Numbered from the stretch's first letter, positions 1-6,845 are shown. The stretch: 6,925 bases of DNA from Archangium sp. (GCA_016793585.1 JAEUJR010000359.1:1-6925), one strand, 5' to 3'. Numbers and translations are program-made. Notes: generated from the sequence alone by a model not told the origin.

Positions 1-38
1 TCGTCTCGTACGACCCCAAGGCGATGGGCTTCTTCTGA
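1..38 (+). CDS. Aldehyde dehydrogenase, C-terminal end (partial)
   Basis: Only the last eleven codons and the stop are present, in the frame starting at base 3. They encode VSYDPKAMGFF and end in TGA at 36-38. This tail resembles the C-terminus of NAD-dependent aldehyde dehydrogenases of the AcoD/ExaC (acetaldehyde-oxidising) type, which often finish in a Ser-Tyr-x-Pro-Lys-x-x-Gly-Phe-Phe pattern. The call is strengthened by the next gene: DUF779 proteins are commonly encoded directly after this dehydrogenase type. The stop overlaps the next start codon by one base (TGATG), which points to translational coupling. Substrate and catalytic residues lie outside the window, so the identity rests on a short tail plus context. 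Confidence 0.68.
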   Translation, partial: VSYDPKAMGFF

Positions 39-436
39 TGAGCAGACGCGTCGTTCGCGTCGACATCACGCCTGCGGCGGCCGAGCTGCTCCGGTCGCTG
101 CAGGGTGAACACGGCGCCCTCGTCTTCCACCAGTCGGGCGGCTGCTGCGATGGCAGCGCGCCCATGTGCTACCCGGCGAAGGAGTTCCGCATCGGGCAGC
201 GCGACGTGCTGCTGGGCGAAGTCGAGGGCACGCCGTTCTTCATCGGCGCGCAGCAGTTCGAGTACTGGCAGCACACGCACCTCACCGTCGACGTCGTGCC
301 CGGGCGCGGCGCGGGGTTCTCGGTCGAAGGCCCGCGTGGGCTGCGCTTTCTCATTCGCAGCCGGCTCTTCACCGACGAAGAGTACGCGCGGCAGCAGGCC
401 GAACCGCCGCTCCATCGCGGGCCGCTCGGCTCCTGA
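38..436 (+). CDS. DUF779 family protein (aldehyde dehydrogenase-associated)
   Basis: This is a complete 132-residue protein, the usual size for the DUF779 family. The family signature is visible: a Cys-rich segment HQSGGCCDGSAPMC at residues 31-44 (Cys36, Cys37, Cys44), then FEYWQHTHLTVDVVPGRG (74-91) and the conserved tail FSVEGPRGLRFLIRSRLF (94-111). The clustered cysteines could bind metal or do redox work, but that is inference. No signal peptide or membrane segment is seen, so it should be cytoplasmic. DUF779 genes typically sit beside NAD-dependent aldehyde dehydrogenases, as here, and the biochemical role is not established to my knowledge. The ATG at 38 overlaps the dehydrogenase stop by one base, which fixes the start and implies coupled translation. 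Confidence 0.9.
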   Translation: MSRRVVRVDITPAAAELLRSLQGEHGALVFHQSGGCCDGSAPMCYPAKEFRIGQRDVLLGEVEGTPFFIGAQQFEYWQHTHLTVDVVPGRGAGFSVEGPRGLRFLIRSRLFTDEEYARQQAEPPLHRGPLGS

Positions 437-449
437 CAGGTTCTGACAG
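433..449 (+). promoter_or_regulatory. Direct repeat CTGACAG, candidate operator
   Basis: Two exact copies of CTGACAG lie at 433-439 and 443-449, ten bases apart, so both would face the same side of the helix. They overlap the end of the DUF779 gene and precede the SRPBCC-VOC gene by about 60 bases. CTGACA also matches five of six bases of a sigma-70 -35 box, but no convincing -10 box follows at the right distance. Binding by the WYL regulator encoded two genes on is a hypothesis from position only. Confidence 0.3.
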
Positions 450-452
450 TGC

Positions 453-508
453 GCAGGGCCATGGTGTGCCTCGCTCCACTGATGGAGCCCACACGCCAGA
501 GGCCCTGC
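453..508 (+). other. Long nested hairpin before the SRPBCC-VOC gene
   Basis: Three nested stems pair outward from a CTGA loop at 479-482. They are GCTCCA 473-478 with TGGAGC 483-488, GTGTG 464-468 with CACAC 490-494, and GCAGGGCC 453-460 with GGCCCTGC 501-508. That is 19 pairs separated by small internal loops. The likely ribosome binding site AGAGG (498-502) lies in the 3' side, partly inside the outer stem. The structure could mask translation of the gene starting at 511 or weakly terminate upstream transcription. There is no T-run after it, so a classical intrinsic terminator is unlikely. Confidence 0.5.
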
Positions 509-510
509 CC

Positions 511-1296
511 ATGTTCCAGAGAGACTTCTCCTCCATCTCCACCGCGACGCCCGAGACGCTCTGGGCACACTACGCCGACGTGAACCGCTGGAAGGCGTGG
601 GACGAGGCCGTCGAGCAGGTGACGCTCGGTGGCGCCTTCGTCGCAGGCTCGCGCGGCACGCTGAAGCTGCACGGCAAGCCGGCGCTCGACTTCACGCTCA
701 CCGAGGTGACGCCGAACGTGTCGTTCAGCGACGAGACGAAGGTGGGGCCGATGACGGTGCGCTTCACGCACACGCTGCAGCGGCTCATCGGCGGCACGAA
801 GGTGACGCACCGGGTGACCATCGACGGGCCGGGAGCCGACGCGCTCGGCGCCAACATGCACGTGCAGCAGTCGGTCGACACGCTCGCGCGCATCGGCACG
901 AAGGCCACGCCGGTGACCCTCGGCGGCGTCATTCTCTACACGCCCGACCTCGAGAAGAAGGTCGCGTTCTACGAGCAGGCGTTCGGCTTCGAGGTGGCCC
1001 AGCGCGCGCCGGGCGGCGTGTACGTGCAGTTCAAGGGTACGGTGCCGCTCGCCTTTGTCGCCGAGTCGTTCGTGAAGACGATGGTGCCCGACCTGCGCCC
1101 GTCGCGGCCGAACGAAGCGCCCGCCGCGGCCGAGTTGATGCTCGTCTTCGCCGACGTGAAGGCCGCCTACGAGCGCGCGCTGAAGAGCGGCGCCGTCGCG
1201 GTCGCCGCGCCCGTCACCAAGCCGTGGGGCCAGGTCGTCTCGTACGTGCGTGACGTCGACGGAGCGCTCGTCGAGCTCTGCACGCCGTGGGAATGA
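511..1296 (+). CDS. SRPBCC (START-like) / VOC (glyoxalase-like) fusion protein
   Basis: This is a 261-residue two-domain protein. Residues 1 to about 132 resemble SRPBCC/polyketide-cyclase-like ligand-binding proteins: FSSISTATPETLWAHYADVNRWKAWD near the start, a beta-rich middle, and a final helix at about 111-130. Residues about 136-260 form a VOC domain, seen in GGVILYTPDLEKKVAFYEQAFGFEV (138-162) and WGQVVSYVRDVDGALVELCTP (239-259). Usual VOC metal ligands are mostly missing: the first strand has no His, and only Glu255 sits at a typical ligand position. A ligand-binding or sequestration role therefore seems more likely than glyoxalase catalysis (inference). I chose ATG 511 because AGAGG lies eight bases upstream and the SRPBCC domain begins there; the open frame reaches further upstream only as a shadow of DUF779. 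A WYL regulator gene follows after 82 bases. Each domain family is common alone; the ligand is unknown. Confidence 0.85.
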   Translation: MFQRDFSSISTATPETLWAHYADVNRWKAWDEAVEQVTLGGAFVAGSRGTLKLHGKPALDFTLTEVTPNVSFSDETKVGPMTVRFTHTLQRLIGGTKVTHRVTIDGPGADALGANMHVQQSVDTLARIGTKATPVTLGGVILYTPDLEKKVAFYEQAFGFEVAQRAPGGVYVQFKGTVPLAFVAESFVKTMVPDLRPSRPNEAPAAAELMLVFADVKAAYERALKSGAVAVAAPVTKPWGQVVSYVRDVDGALVELCTPWE

Positions 1297-1378
1297 AGAG
1301 GCCCGGTCTCGGTCTGGCCCGGTGCGAAGAGCCACACCCGACGCCTGGGGCAGAGGTAGAGACTTGCTCCGAGTCACC

Positions 1379-2065
1379 ATGGCCAGACTGCCCCGACTGC
1401 TCAGCCTCGCGCTGCTCTTCTCTTCACGCCGCCGTATGCGCGCGGAGGACGCTGCCGAGCAGTTCGGCGTCAGCGTGCGCACCGTGTACCGCGACATCGC
1501 CGCGCTCGAAGAGGCCGGCTTCCCCATCGTCGGCACGCCAGGAGACGGGTACCACCTCGGCTCCGGCGCGCACCTCAAGCCGCTCGCCGTGACGCCCGAA
1601 GAAGCCGAGGCGCTGGTGATGGCGACGCGCCTGCTCCTCAGAGACGCCGACGAGGGGCTCACGAAGCACCTCTCGTCTGCGCTGCTCAAGCTCGAAGGCG
1701 CGCTCGCGCCCGAGGCGATGGCGCGCGTGAAGCGGCAATACGTGACGGTGCGCGTGCCCGACCGCGACACCAAGGGGCCGCTCTCGACGATTCTCGACGC
1801 GATTCACCACCGGCAGGTGCTGCGGCTCTCGTACGCCGGCGTGCGCAGGCAGGACACGACCGAGCGTGACGTCGAGCCGCTGGGCCTCGTGCGCGCCGGA
1901 GCGTTCTGGTTGATGCCGGCGTGGTGCCGGCTGCGCGGTGACGTGCGCGTGTTCCGCTCCGACCGCATTCTCTCGACGACGCCGACGGGAGAGACGTTCA
2001 CGCCACGCGAAGGCGCGACGATGGAGGACCTCACCCGCAAGTACCTCGAGGGCAGCGAGCGGTGA
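1379..2065 (+). CDS. YafY-type HTH-WYL transcriptional regulator
   Basis: This 228-residue protein has an N-terminal HTH (HTH_11/DeoR-like) domain at about 1-57, with the typical core AEQFGVSVRTVYRDIAALEE (26-45) and GYHL at 57-60. A C-terminal WYL domain spans about 137-205. The WYL signature is altered to Trp-Leu-Met (WLMPAW, 177-182), while the FRSDRI segment (192-197) is retained. WYL domains sense small ligands or nucleic acids in known regulators. The protein is likely a cytoplasmic DNA-binding factor acting on the SRPBCC-VOC gene 82 bases upstream, or on itself. The start is uncertain: ATG 1379 matches the usual family N-terminus but has no close ribosome site, whereas in-frame TTG 1364 has AGAGG seven bases upstream and would add five residues. 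At about 230 residues it is shorter than many YafY proteins, which often exceed 300. Its stop lies one base from that of the convergent protease gene. Confidence 0.87.
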   Translation: MARLPRLLSLALLFSSRRRMRAEDAAEQFGVSVRTVYRDIAALEEAGFPIVGTPGDGYHLGSGAHLKPLAVTPEEAEALVMATRLLLRDADEGLTKHLSSALLKLEGALAPEAMARVKRQYVTVRVPDRDTKGPLSTILDAIHHRQVLRLSYAGVRRQDTTERDVEPLGLVRAGAFWLMPAWCRLRGDVRVFRSDRILSTTPTGETFTPREGATMEDLTRKYLEGSER

Positions 2066-2066
2066 G

Positions 2067-3343
2067 TCAGTGCGCCGGTCCCCCGCGCGGCTTGCCCTCG
2101 GCCTTCGTGACGCGCAGGTGATAGCCGGCCGGGCCTTCGGGTGACGACTCGGCGACCGAGACGACGAAGCGGCCCGTGCGTGGCGCCTCGAAGCGCAGCT
2201 CGGCGGCCATGCCCAACCCGCCTTCACCGACGCGCGCCGCAGCGAGCTCTTCGTCACCCGACTCGTCGAACACCGAGCACAACGCGTCGAGCACGCCATC
2301 GACGCGCACGAAGACGCGCTGGCCCTCGTCGAGCTGCAGCACGTAGCGGTCTTCGTCGGTCGGGAAGTCGATGACGCCATGCAGGTCGACGCCGAGGGTG
2401 ATGTCGCGGCCGTCGTCGGGGTCGACGAAGGCGCTCAGCACGTGGTCGCTCACCAGCGTGCCCTTCGTCGCCTCGTCCTGCTTCACCACCACCATCTGTG
2501 GGCCCGTCACGTCGAAGCGGAAGACCCCGGGCCCGGCGGCCTCGGCTGGCGCGAGGTCGCAGTCGAAGGCCGAGAGGTGTGCCGCGTTGGCCTCGAGCCG
2601 AACCTGGTCACCGTCTTCGGCGTGGAAGAAGAACGCCGCTTGCTGATGGAGCGCGTCGAACGAGAACGGCTGCTTCAGCGAGGGCTTCGGCGTCACGACG
2701 CTGCGGGCGAGGGGAGAAGGCGACTCCGAGATGCGCGGCAGCCGCGCGAGCACGTCGGCGCCCGAGAGCACGAGCGCGAACTGCTCGATGCCGATGAGCC
2801 CCGAGATGCCGATGACGTCGCCTTTCGACGAGACCAGCGCGCCGCCGCTCTGCCCGCCGACGATGGTGGCGTCGCTCTGCAGGAAGGTGAGGTTCTCGAA
2901 GCGCGCTTCACGAACGCGCGAGAGCACGCCGCGCGTGATGGCGGGCTGGGGGAACTTTCGATCTCTCCCGGGTAGCCGATGAGGAACACCTCGCTGCCGA
3001 TGGGCAGGCCCTCGGGCGAGACGATGGAGAGCGCTTTGCGGTCGAGTGAGCCGGGCAGCGGGCCGACGAGCGCGAGGTCGGCGTCGATGTCGACGGCTTT
3101 GACTGGCACGTCGAGGAACTCGAGGTCGGGCGCGAAGGTGACGCGCGTCGTCTCGTGCGGCCAGACGACGTGCGCGTTGGTGAGCACCATGCGGCCGTCG
3201 AGCAGCACGCCGCTGCCGCCCGAGAGCCCCATCGACAGGTGCGCGATGGAAGGGGAGAGCCGTTCGTAGACGTCGGTGGCGCTCAACGCGGTCGCCGCGG
3301 GTCGACAACCGGCGAGCAGCACGAGCAACACGAAGGAGCGCAT
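2067..3343 (-). pseudogene. Trypsin-like lipoprotein protease with PPC-like C-terminus, frameshifted
   Basis: Two overlapping frames join into one 425-residue serine protease if one base is restored near 2948-2958. The first frame gives a lipoprotein signal (LVLLAGC, Cys13), His58 in LTNAHVV and Asp89 in DIDADLALV, then reaches IGYPGEIE and loses homology. The other frame continues FPQPAITRG and carries Ser166 in GGQSGGAL. The full His-Asp-Ser triad of a chymotrypsin-fold (S1, DegP/trypsin-like) protease is therefore split. Residues about 222-300 form a beta-rich region and about 315-414 resemble a PPC (pre-peptidase C-terminal) beta-sandwich, ending GYHLRVTKAEG. The missing base could be an A in AAA (2956-2958) or a C in CCCCC (2948-2952). 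The start is firm because an in-frame TGA lies six codons upstream of ATG 3343. No ribosome site is visible, and the gene follows the VWA-like gene by 31 bases. As written, translation stops at 2693, giving 216 residues without the catalytic Ser. It would act at the cell envelope. Confidence 0.85.
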
Positions 3344-3374
3344 GTGCGGGTTACAGCATCACGCGCGCGTCACG

Positions 3375-4601
3375 TCAGTCGTCGCACGTTTCCCACGTGG
3401 CGCGAACGACCTGCCCCGGCTCGGGAGAGGCGGGGATCAGCACGGCATTTCTCACGGCGTCGAACCGCCAGAACGATGACGGAAGTTGAGCTCCGTCGAC
3501 GGTGACGACGAGGCGCTCGACCGAACGAACCGTCGGCGTGACGGGCAGCTTGAGCACGAAGAGCGGCCACCCCGTTCGCTCGGTCGCTTCGATGACACGG
3601 CCCCACCCCGGTTCACACAGGGTCTCGCGGAAGCCTCCTGTCTCGAGGGCGAGCTGCTCCAGGCGGGTATCAGCGACCCCGCAGGTGTCGAGCTTTCCGA
3701 AGGGCGCCACGACCAGGAATGGCGTGGGAGTCTCTCCGAAGCGAACGTCCCATTGACCAAGCATCGATGACGCGGGCAGGTCCGATTGATCGGCCTCGTT
3801 CATGATGCACACGATGGTTCGTCGGAACGCGTCTGTGCCCCAGAAGCCTGGCGGCTGATGCTGCTTCATCAATTGCAACGCTGTCTCGTGGCAGCTGCGT
3901 CTTCCCGCGGAGCGGGCTGGGTGCATCGCGCGGGTGAAACGGTCGATGAAGGCGGGGCTCTCGGAGGCGAGCACTGCGATGTCATCAGGCCGTTGCACGG
4001 AACCGCCCAGGTCACTGACGACGACACGGTTGAGGGTGCCCGACAGCCACAGCGCCATTTCGCCAATCTCGCGCTCTGCGTCTGGCAGGCCGTCGTCGTC
4101 GACGATGATCAGCAGCTCGCTGGGAGTCGGGGCTGGAGCGCGCGCTTCCACGCTGGCGGTTCTTGCCGGGGCTGCGGTCCCGTCGAGGGTGATGCTGGTG
4201 CGCTGCGTGAAGCCCTCGGCCTGGGCGACCAACTGGAGCGAGGCGTTCTGGTGGCCGCTCGACGTGGGCAGAAACGCGAACGTGGCGGTCTCGGTGGCGT
4301 TGGGCCCAAGTTCGAGTGGAAGTCGCGCGACGCCGAACGCGCCGTTGTTCTCGCTCGAGAGCCGCACGGGAAAGGCGCAGGTGTTGGTGATGGGCGCGTC
4401 GACCCTCGAGCGCGAGCAACGGGCCTTCGCCTCGGGCAAGGTGAGTGCGCTGGCGACCTGAAGGCACGACGTGGTGAACGGGTTCGGCTTCACCGGTGGA
4501 GCGACCACTTCGACGGCGCCGAGGTCGGTGGTGAGCGAAGTCGCTTCACGCCCGCCACAGCCGAAGAGCAACGCGAGCATCAATGATGAAACGCGCGACA
4601 C
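3375..4601 (-). CDS. Lipoprotein with degenerate von Willebrand A-like domain
   Basis: This 408-residue protein starts with a lipoprotein signal: a hydrophobic stretch and lipobox LLFGC with Cys15. Residues about 40-145 are beta-rich with a GxxxTxTxxF strand pattern, resembling the choice-of-anchor/Ig-like domains that precede VWA domains in myxobacterial surface proteins. Residues about 162-355 look VWA-like. LLIIVDDDG (163-171) sits where a metal-site DxSxS would be, but the serines are absent. FRRTIVCIMNEADQSDLP (259-276) matches the strand that usually reads VSDEDDCS. A C-terminal strand domain (about 358-408) ends in Cys406. The start is GTG 4601, supported by AGGGTGG five bases upstream; the downstream ATG at 4580 has no such site. 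That ribosome site overlaps the stop of the preceding MYXO-CTERM gene, nine bases away, so the two are probably translationally coupled. The ligand and partners are unknown; a calcium or magnesium MIDAS is unlikely. Confidence 0.78.
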   Translation of the reverse strand: MSRVSSLMLALLFGCGGREATSLTTDLGAVEVVAPPVKPNPFTTSCLQVASALTLPEAKARCSRSRVDAPITNTCAFPVRLSSENNGAFGVARLPLELGPNATETATFAFLPTSSGHQNASLQLVAQAEGFTQRTSITLDGTAAPARTASVEARAPAPTPSELLIIVDDDGLPDAEREIGEMALWLSGTLNRVVVSDLGGSVQRPDDIAVLASESPAFIDRFTRAMHPARSAGRRSCHETALQLMKQHQPPGFWGTDAFRRTIVCIMNEADQSDLPASSMLGQWDVRFGETPTPFLVVAPFGKLDTCGVADTRLEQLALETGGFRETLCEPGWGRVIEATERTGWPLFVLKLPVTPTVRSVERLVVTVDGAQLPSSFWRFDAVRNAVLIPASPEPGQVVRATWETCDD

Positions 4602-4602
4602 G

Positions 4603-4613
4603 ACGCCACCCTA
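4603..4613 (-). promoter_or_regulatory. Ribosome binding site overlapping the upstream stop codon
   Basis: On the minus strand the upstream stop TAG (4613-4611) is part of TAGGGTGG, which acts as a good Shine-Dalgarno site for the GTG start at 4601. This decides the choice of GTG over the later ATG at 4580. A ribosome finishing the MYXO-CTERM gene would be placed to reinitiate on the VWA-like gene. Confidence 0.6.
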
Positions 4614-5352
4614 CACGCGGCTGCTTCGGCGCCGCCAGAGCACGACCAGGAGAAGGAACGGCGTCGTTCCGGCCGACGAGCAGCCCCGAGGTCTGCAGGG
4701 CGTGGTGAAGGTCGTCTGCGTCTCGAGTTGGTCGCGGCCCGCAATCTCGAGGAAGGCGATGAGGGTGGTCGGCTCGACGCTGCACTCGACGGTGATGGTC
4801 GTGATGGGGAGCGGGTCGCCGTCGGCACCGCGCGTGACTTCGCCGAAGCGGGTGAGCTGAAGCAGACGGCGCGGCTCGAAGTTCGCGATGAAGAAGCGGC
4901 TCACGGGGAGCCACGGCGCGACCCTGCGGGTTCGGTTCGAGCGAGACCCGATACGAAATGGTCGCCGATTGGCTGTCGTCGCACGGGTTGCGCGGAAGGC
5001 CGCGCGCGAGCTCTTCGAGCGTGAGTTTGCCGACGTCGGTCGGGAAGGGCTGTGGCGCGATGATCTCCACGCTCGCGCCTGCGTCGGCTCCGGTGCAGGT
5101 CGTTCCCTGGAGCGACAGCCTCGTACCGGGCGTCAGCTCGCCAGCGGCGTACCAGGTCTCCTGCCCGTGCTGACTCAGCACTGCGAGGCCACCGTCGAGC
5201 GAGCCGGCGACGAAGATGGGAGTGTTCGCGGGAACCGAGGTGCCGTCACGCGGCGCGATCCACTCCAGACATGGCAGTTGATAGCGGCAGGCCAGCGTTG
5301 TCACTGGCGTCATCAGCATGCCGATCGTGAGAATTCTGGCAGTCAGTCGCAT
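4611..5352 (-). pseudogene. Secreted MYXO-CTERM protein, frameshifted
   Basis: Two frames join into a 246-residue protein if one base is removed near 4905-4924. The first frame gives a signal peptide (MRLTARILTIGMLMTPVTTLA), then a beta-rich body starting CRYQLPCLEWIAPRDGTSVPANTP. The second frame supplies VSRFFIANFEPRR and the C-terminal tail. The tail has RPRGCSSAG, a short hydrophobic run (FLLLVVLW) and RRR, the layout of the MYXO-CTERM sorting signal with its invariant Cys (about residue 224). Such tails are thought to be processed by myxosortase-type CPBP proteases, leaving the protein at the cell surface. The extra base could be a G in GGGG (4905-4908) or a C in CCC (4922-4924), plus-strand sense. 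Function of the body is unknown; I recognise no enzymatic motif. The start ATG 5352 follows the MocR gene by 32 bases, and GTG 5358 is an in-frame alternative. As written, the first frame runs on past the tail into sequence antisense to none of the neighbours, losing the sorting signal. Confidence 0.78.
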
Positions 5353-5370
5353 GAGCACCGATGGCTGCAC

Positions 5371-5386
5371 GAAGCATGCGTGCTTC
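5371..5386. other. Small hairpin at the MocR gene stop
   Basis: GAAGCA (5371-5376) and TGCTTC (5381-5386) pair around a TGCG loop, giving a perfect six-base stem that overlaps the stop codon of the MocR-type gene. It has no T-run in either direction, so it is a weak terminator or processing site at best. It lies in the 32-base gap before the MYXO-CTERM gene and could separate or attenuate the two. Confidence 0.25.
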
Positions 5387-6839
5387 AGCGAGGCGCCGTT
5401 GCACGAAGCACCTCGACGGCGCTCGCGAGCTCCTTCTCGGTGAAGCGCGCGAACACGAGCCGCAGCGCGCCGGGCTCGTGCCCATCGAAGCGATAGACGG
5501 AGCCCGGGTTCACCACGACGCCGCGCTGCTGCGCACGGGTGAGCCAGGTGTCGAGCGCGAGCGGTCGGCGAACCTTCGCCCACAACGAGATTCCGCCCGT
5601 CGGCAGCTCGAATGACAATGTGTCGCCGAGCCGGGTCTCGAGCAGCTTCGCGAGCGCGTCACGCCGCCGCTCGTAGACGACGCGCATCTTCCGCACGTGC
5701 CGCTGCAGCTCGCCCTCTTCGATGAGCTCGGCCACCGTCGCCTCCATCGGGTGGTCGCCTTGCCGGTCCATCACGGCGCGAAGACGTGCCACGCGTTGCG
5801 CGAGCTCGGTCGGAGCGACGATGAAGCCGAGCCGCAACCCCGGAGCGAGCACCTTCGAGAGCGTGCCGACGCTCGCCACCACGCCGCTGTCGTCACCTGC
5901 GAGCAGCGGCAGCACGGGCCGGCCCTGGTAGTGAAACTCGTGGTCGTAGTCGTCTTCGATGATCAGCACGCCGTGCTTCCGCGCGAGCTCGAGCAGCGCG
6001 AGCCGTCGCGCAGCCGACATCGTCACCGTCGTCGGGTACTGGTGATGCGGCGTCACGTACACGGCGCGCACGCGGCGGCGTCGCATCACCTTCGCGAGCG
6101 CGTCGACGTTCAGTCCTTCGTCGTCGACGGGAATGGGCTCGAGCCGCGCGCCGATGAGCCGCAGCGCGTCCCACGCGGGCCGGTAGCCGAGCGCCTCGAC
6201 GGCCACCGTCTCGCCGGGAGCAACGACCGCTCTCGCGATGAGGTCGAGCGCCATCTGACTGCCGCGAGTGACGACGACCTGCTCCATCGTCGCCGGCACG
6301 CCGCGCAGGTCGGCCACCATGTTCGCGAGCGCGCGCCGCAACGAGGGATGTCCGGCGGGGTCTCCATACTCGAGCAGGTGCCGGCCCTTTCGCCGCACGA
6401 CCCGCCGCCAGGTGCGCGCGATGAGCTCGACGGGAAAGAGGCGCGGGTCAGGCGTTCCCGCCGAGAGGTGCATGACGTCGTCGGGCAGGGTGAAGCGGCG
6501 GTCGGTGAGGAACGGCGGCGGCGGCGCGAGGTGAACGGCGAGTGGTGGCAGGCCCGGTCGCCGGGCGAGGCGGGGCTCGACGGGCAGCTGCTCCTGCACC
6601 CACGTGCCGCGCGTCGGCGTCGAGCGCACCCAGCCCTGCGCTTCGAGCTCGGCCACCGCCGCGACGACGGTGTTGCGGTTGACGTCGAGCGCGTTCGCCC
6701 AGGCGCGCGTACCAGGCAGGCGTTGCCCCGGCTTCAGGCGGCCACGGCGAATGTCTTCGATGACGCCGTGGGTGATGCGCAGAAACACCGGCGCCTCGGC
6801 AGGGCCAGCGTCGGTCAACGTCACGTTCCAGGAAGCCAT
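5385..6839 (-). CDS. MocR/PdxR-type regulator (GntR wHTH fused to aminotransferase fold)
   Basis: This 484-residue protein has the standard MocR architecture and length. Residues about 15-83 are a GntR-like winged helix (LPGTRAWANALDVNRNTVVA at 41-60, then ELEAQGWVRSTPTRGTWV). A proline-rich linker spans about 84-118. Residues about 120-484 are a fold-type I aminotransferase domain. PLP-site elements are intact: GSQ (193-195), EDDYDHEF (295-302) and the Schiff-base Lys329 in VGTLSKVLAPGLRLGF. Arg460 in LRLVFA is the usual carboxylate-binding Arg. The His in EFHY replaces the more common Arg of EFRY. MocR proteins bind PLP and use it with an amino-compound effector to switch transcription, typically of a divergent neighbour and themselves. 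ATG 6839 begins directly before the first recognisable domain; no Shine-Dalgarno site is seen. Three TGGAC-type boxes lie just upstream. The effector and target are not evident, since the divergent gene is cut off. Confidence 0.93.
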   Translation of the reverse strand: MASWNVTLTDAGPAEAPVFLRITHGVIEDIRRGRLKPGQRLPGTRAWANALDVNRNTVVAAVAELEAQGWVRSTPTRGTWVQEQLPVEPRLARRPGLPPLAVHLAPPPPFLTDRRFTLPDDVMHLSAGTPDPRLFPVELIARTWRRVVRRKGRHLLEYGDPAGHPSLRRALANMVADLRGVPATMEQVVVTRGSQMALDLIARAVVAPGETVAVEALGYRPAWDALRLIGARLEPIPVDDEGLNVDALAKVMRRRRVRAVYVTPHHQYPTTVTMSAARRLALLELARKHGVLIIEDDYDHEFHYQGRPVLPLLAGDDSGVVASVGTLSKVLAPGLRLGFIVAPTELAQRVARLRAVMDRQGDHPMEATVAELIEEGELQRHVRKMRVVYERRRDALAKLLETRLGDTLSFELPTGGISLWAKVRRPLALDTWLTRAQQRGVVVNPGSVYRFDGHEPGALRLVFARFTEKELASAVEVLRATAPR

Positions 6840-6845
6840 GACGCA

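Noticed and set aside
453..508. Rho-independent terminator for the DUF779 gene
   Set aside because: The hairpin is strong but lacks a following T-run and ends three bases before a start codon.
169..1773. Minus-strand open frame of about 534 codons
   Set aside because: It crosses three recognised plus-strand genes and their gaps, has low-complexity Arg-rich composition and no motif.
2943..2960. Programmed -1 frameshifting in the protease gene
   Set aside because: The C-run is only five bases and I see no classic heptamer; a neighbouring gene has the opposite shift, so indel or sequencing error is simpler.
3344..3374. Separate promoter for the protease gene
   Set aside because: The 31-base gap shows no -35/-10 pair and no ribosome site, so read-through from the upstream gene is more likely.
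3786..4586. Plus-strand open frame of 266 codons opposite the VWA-like gene
   Set aside because: The minus-strand frame has a lipobox, a ribosome binding site and family motifs; the plus frame has none.
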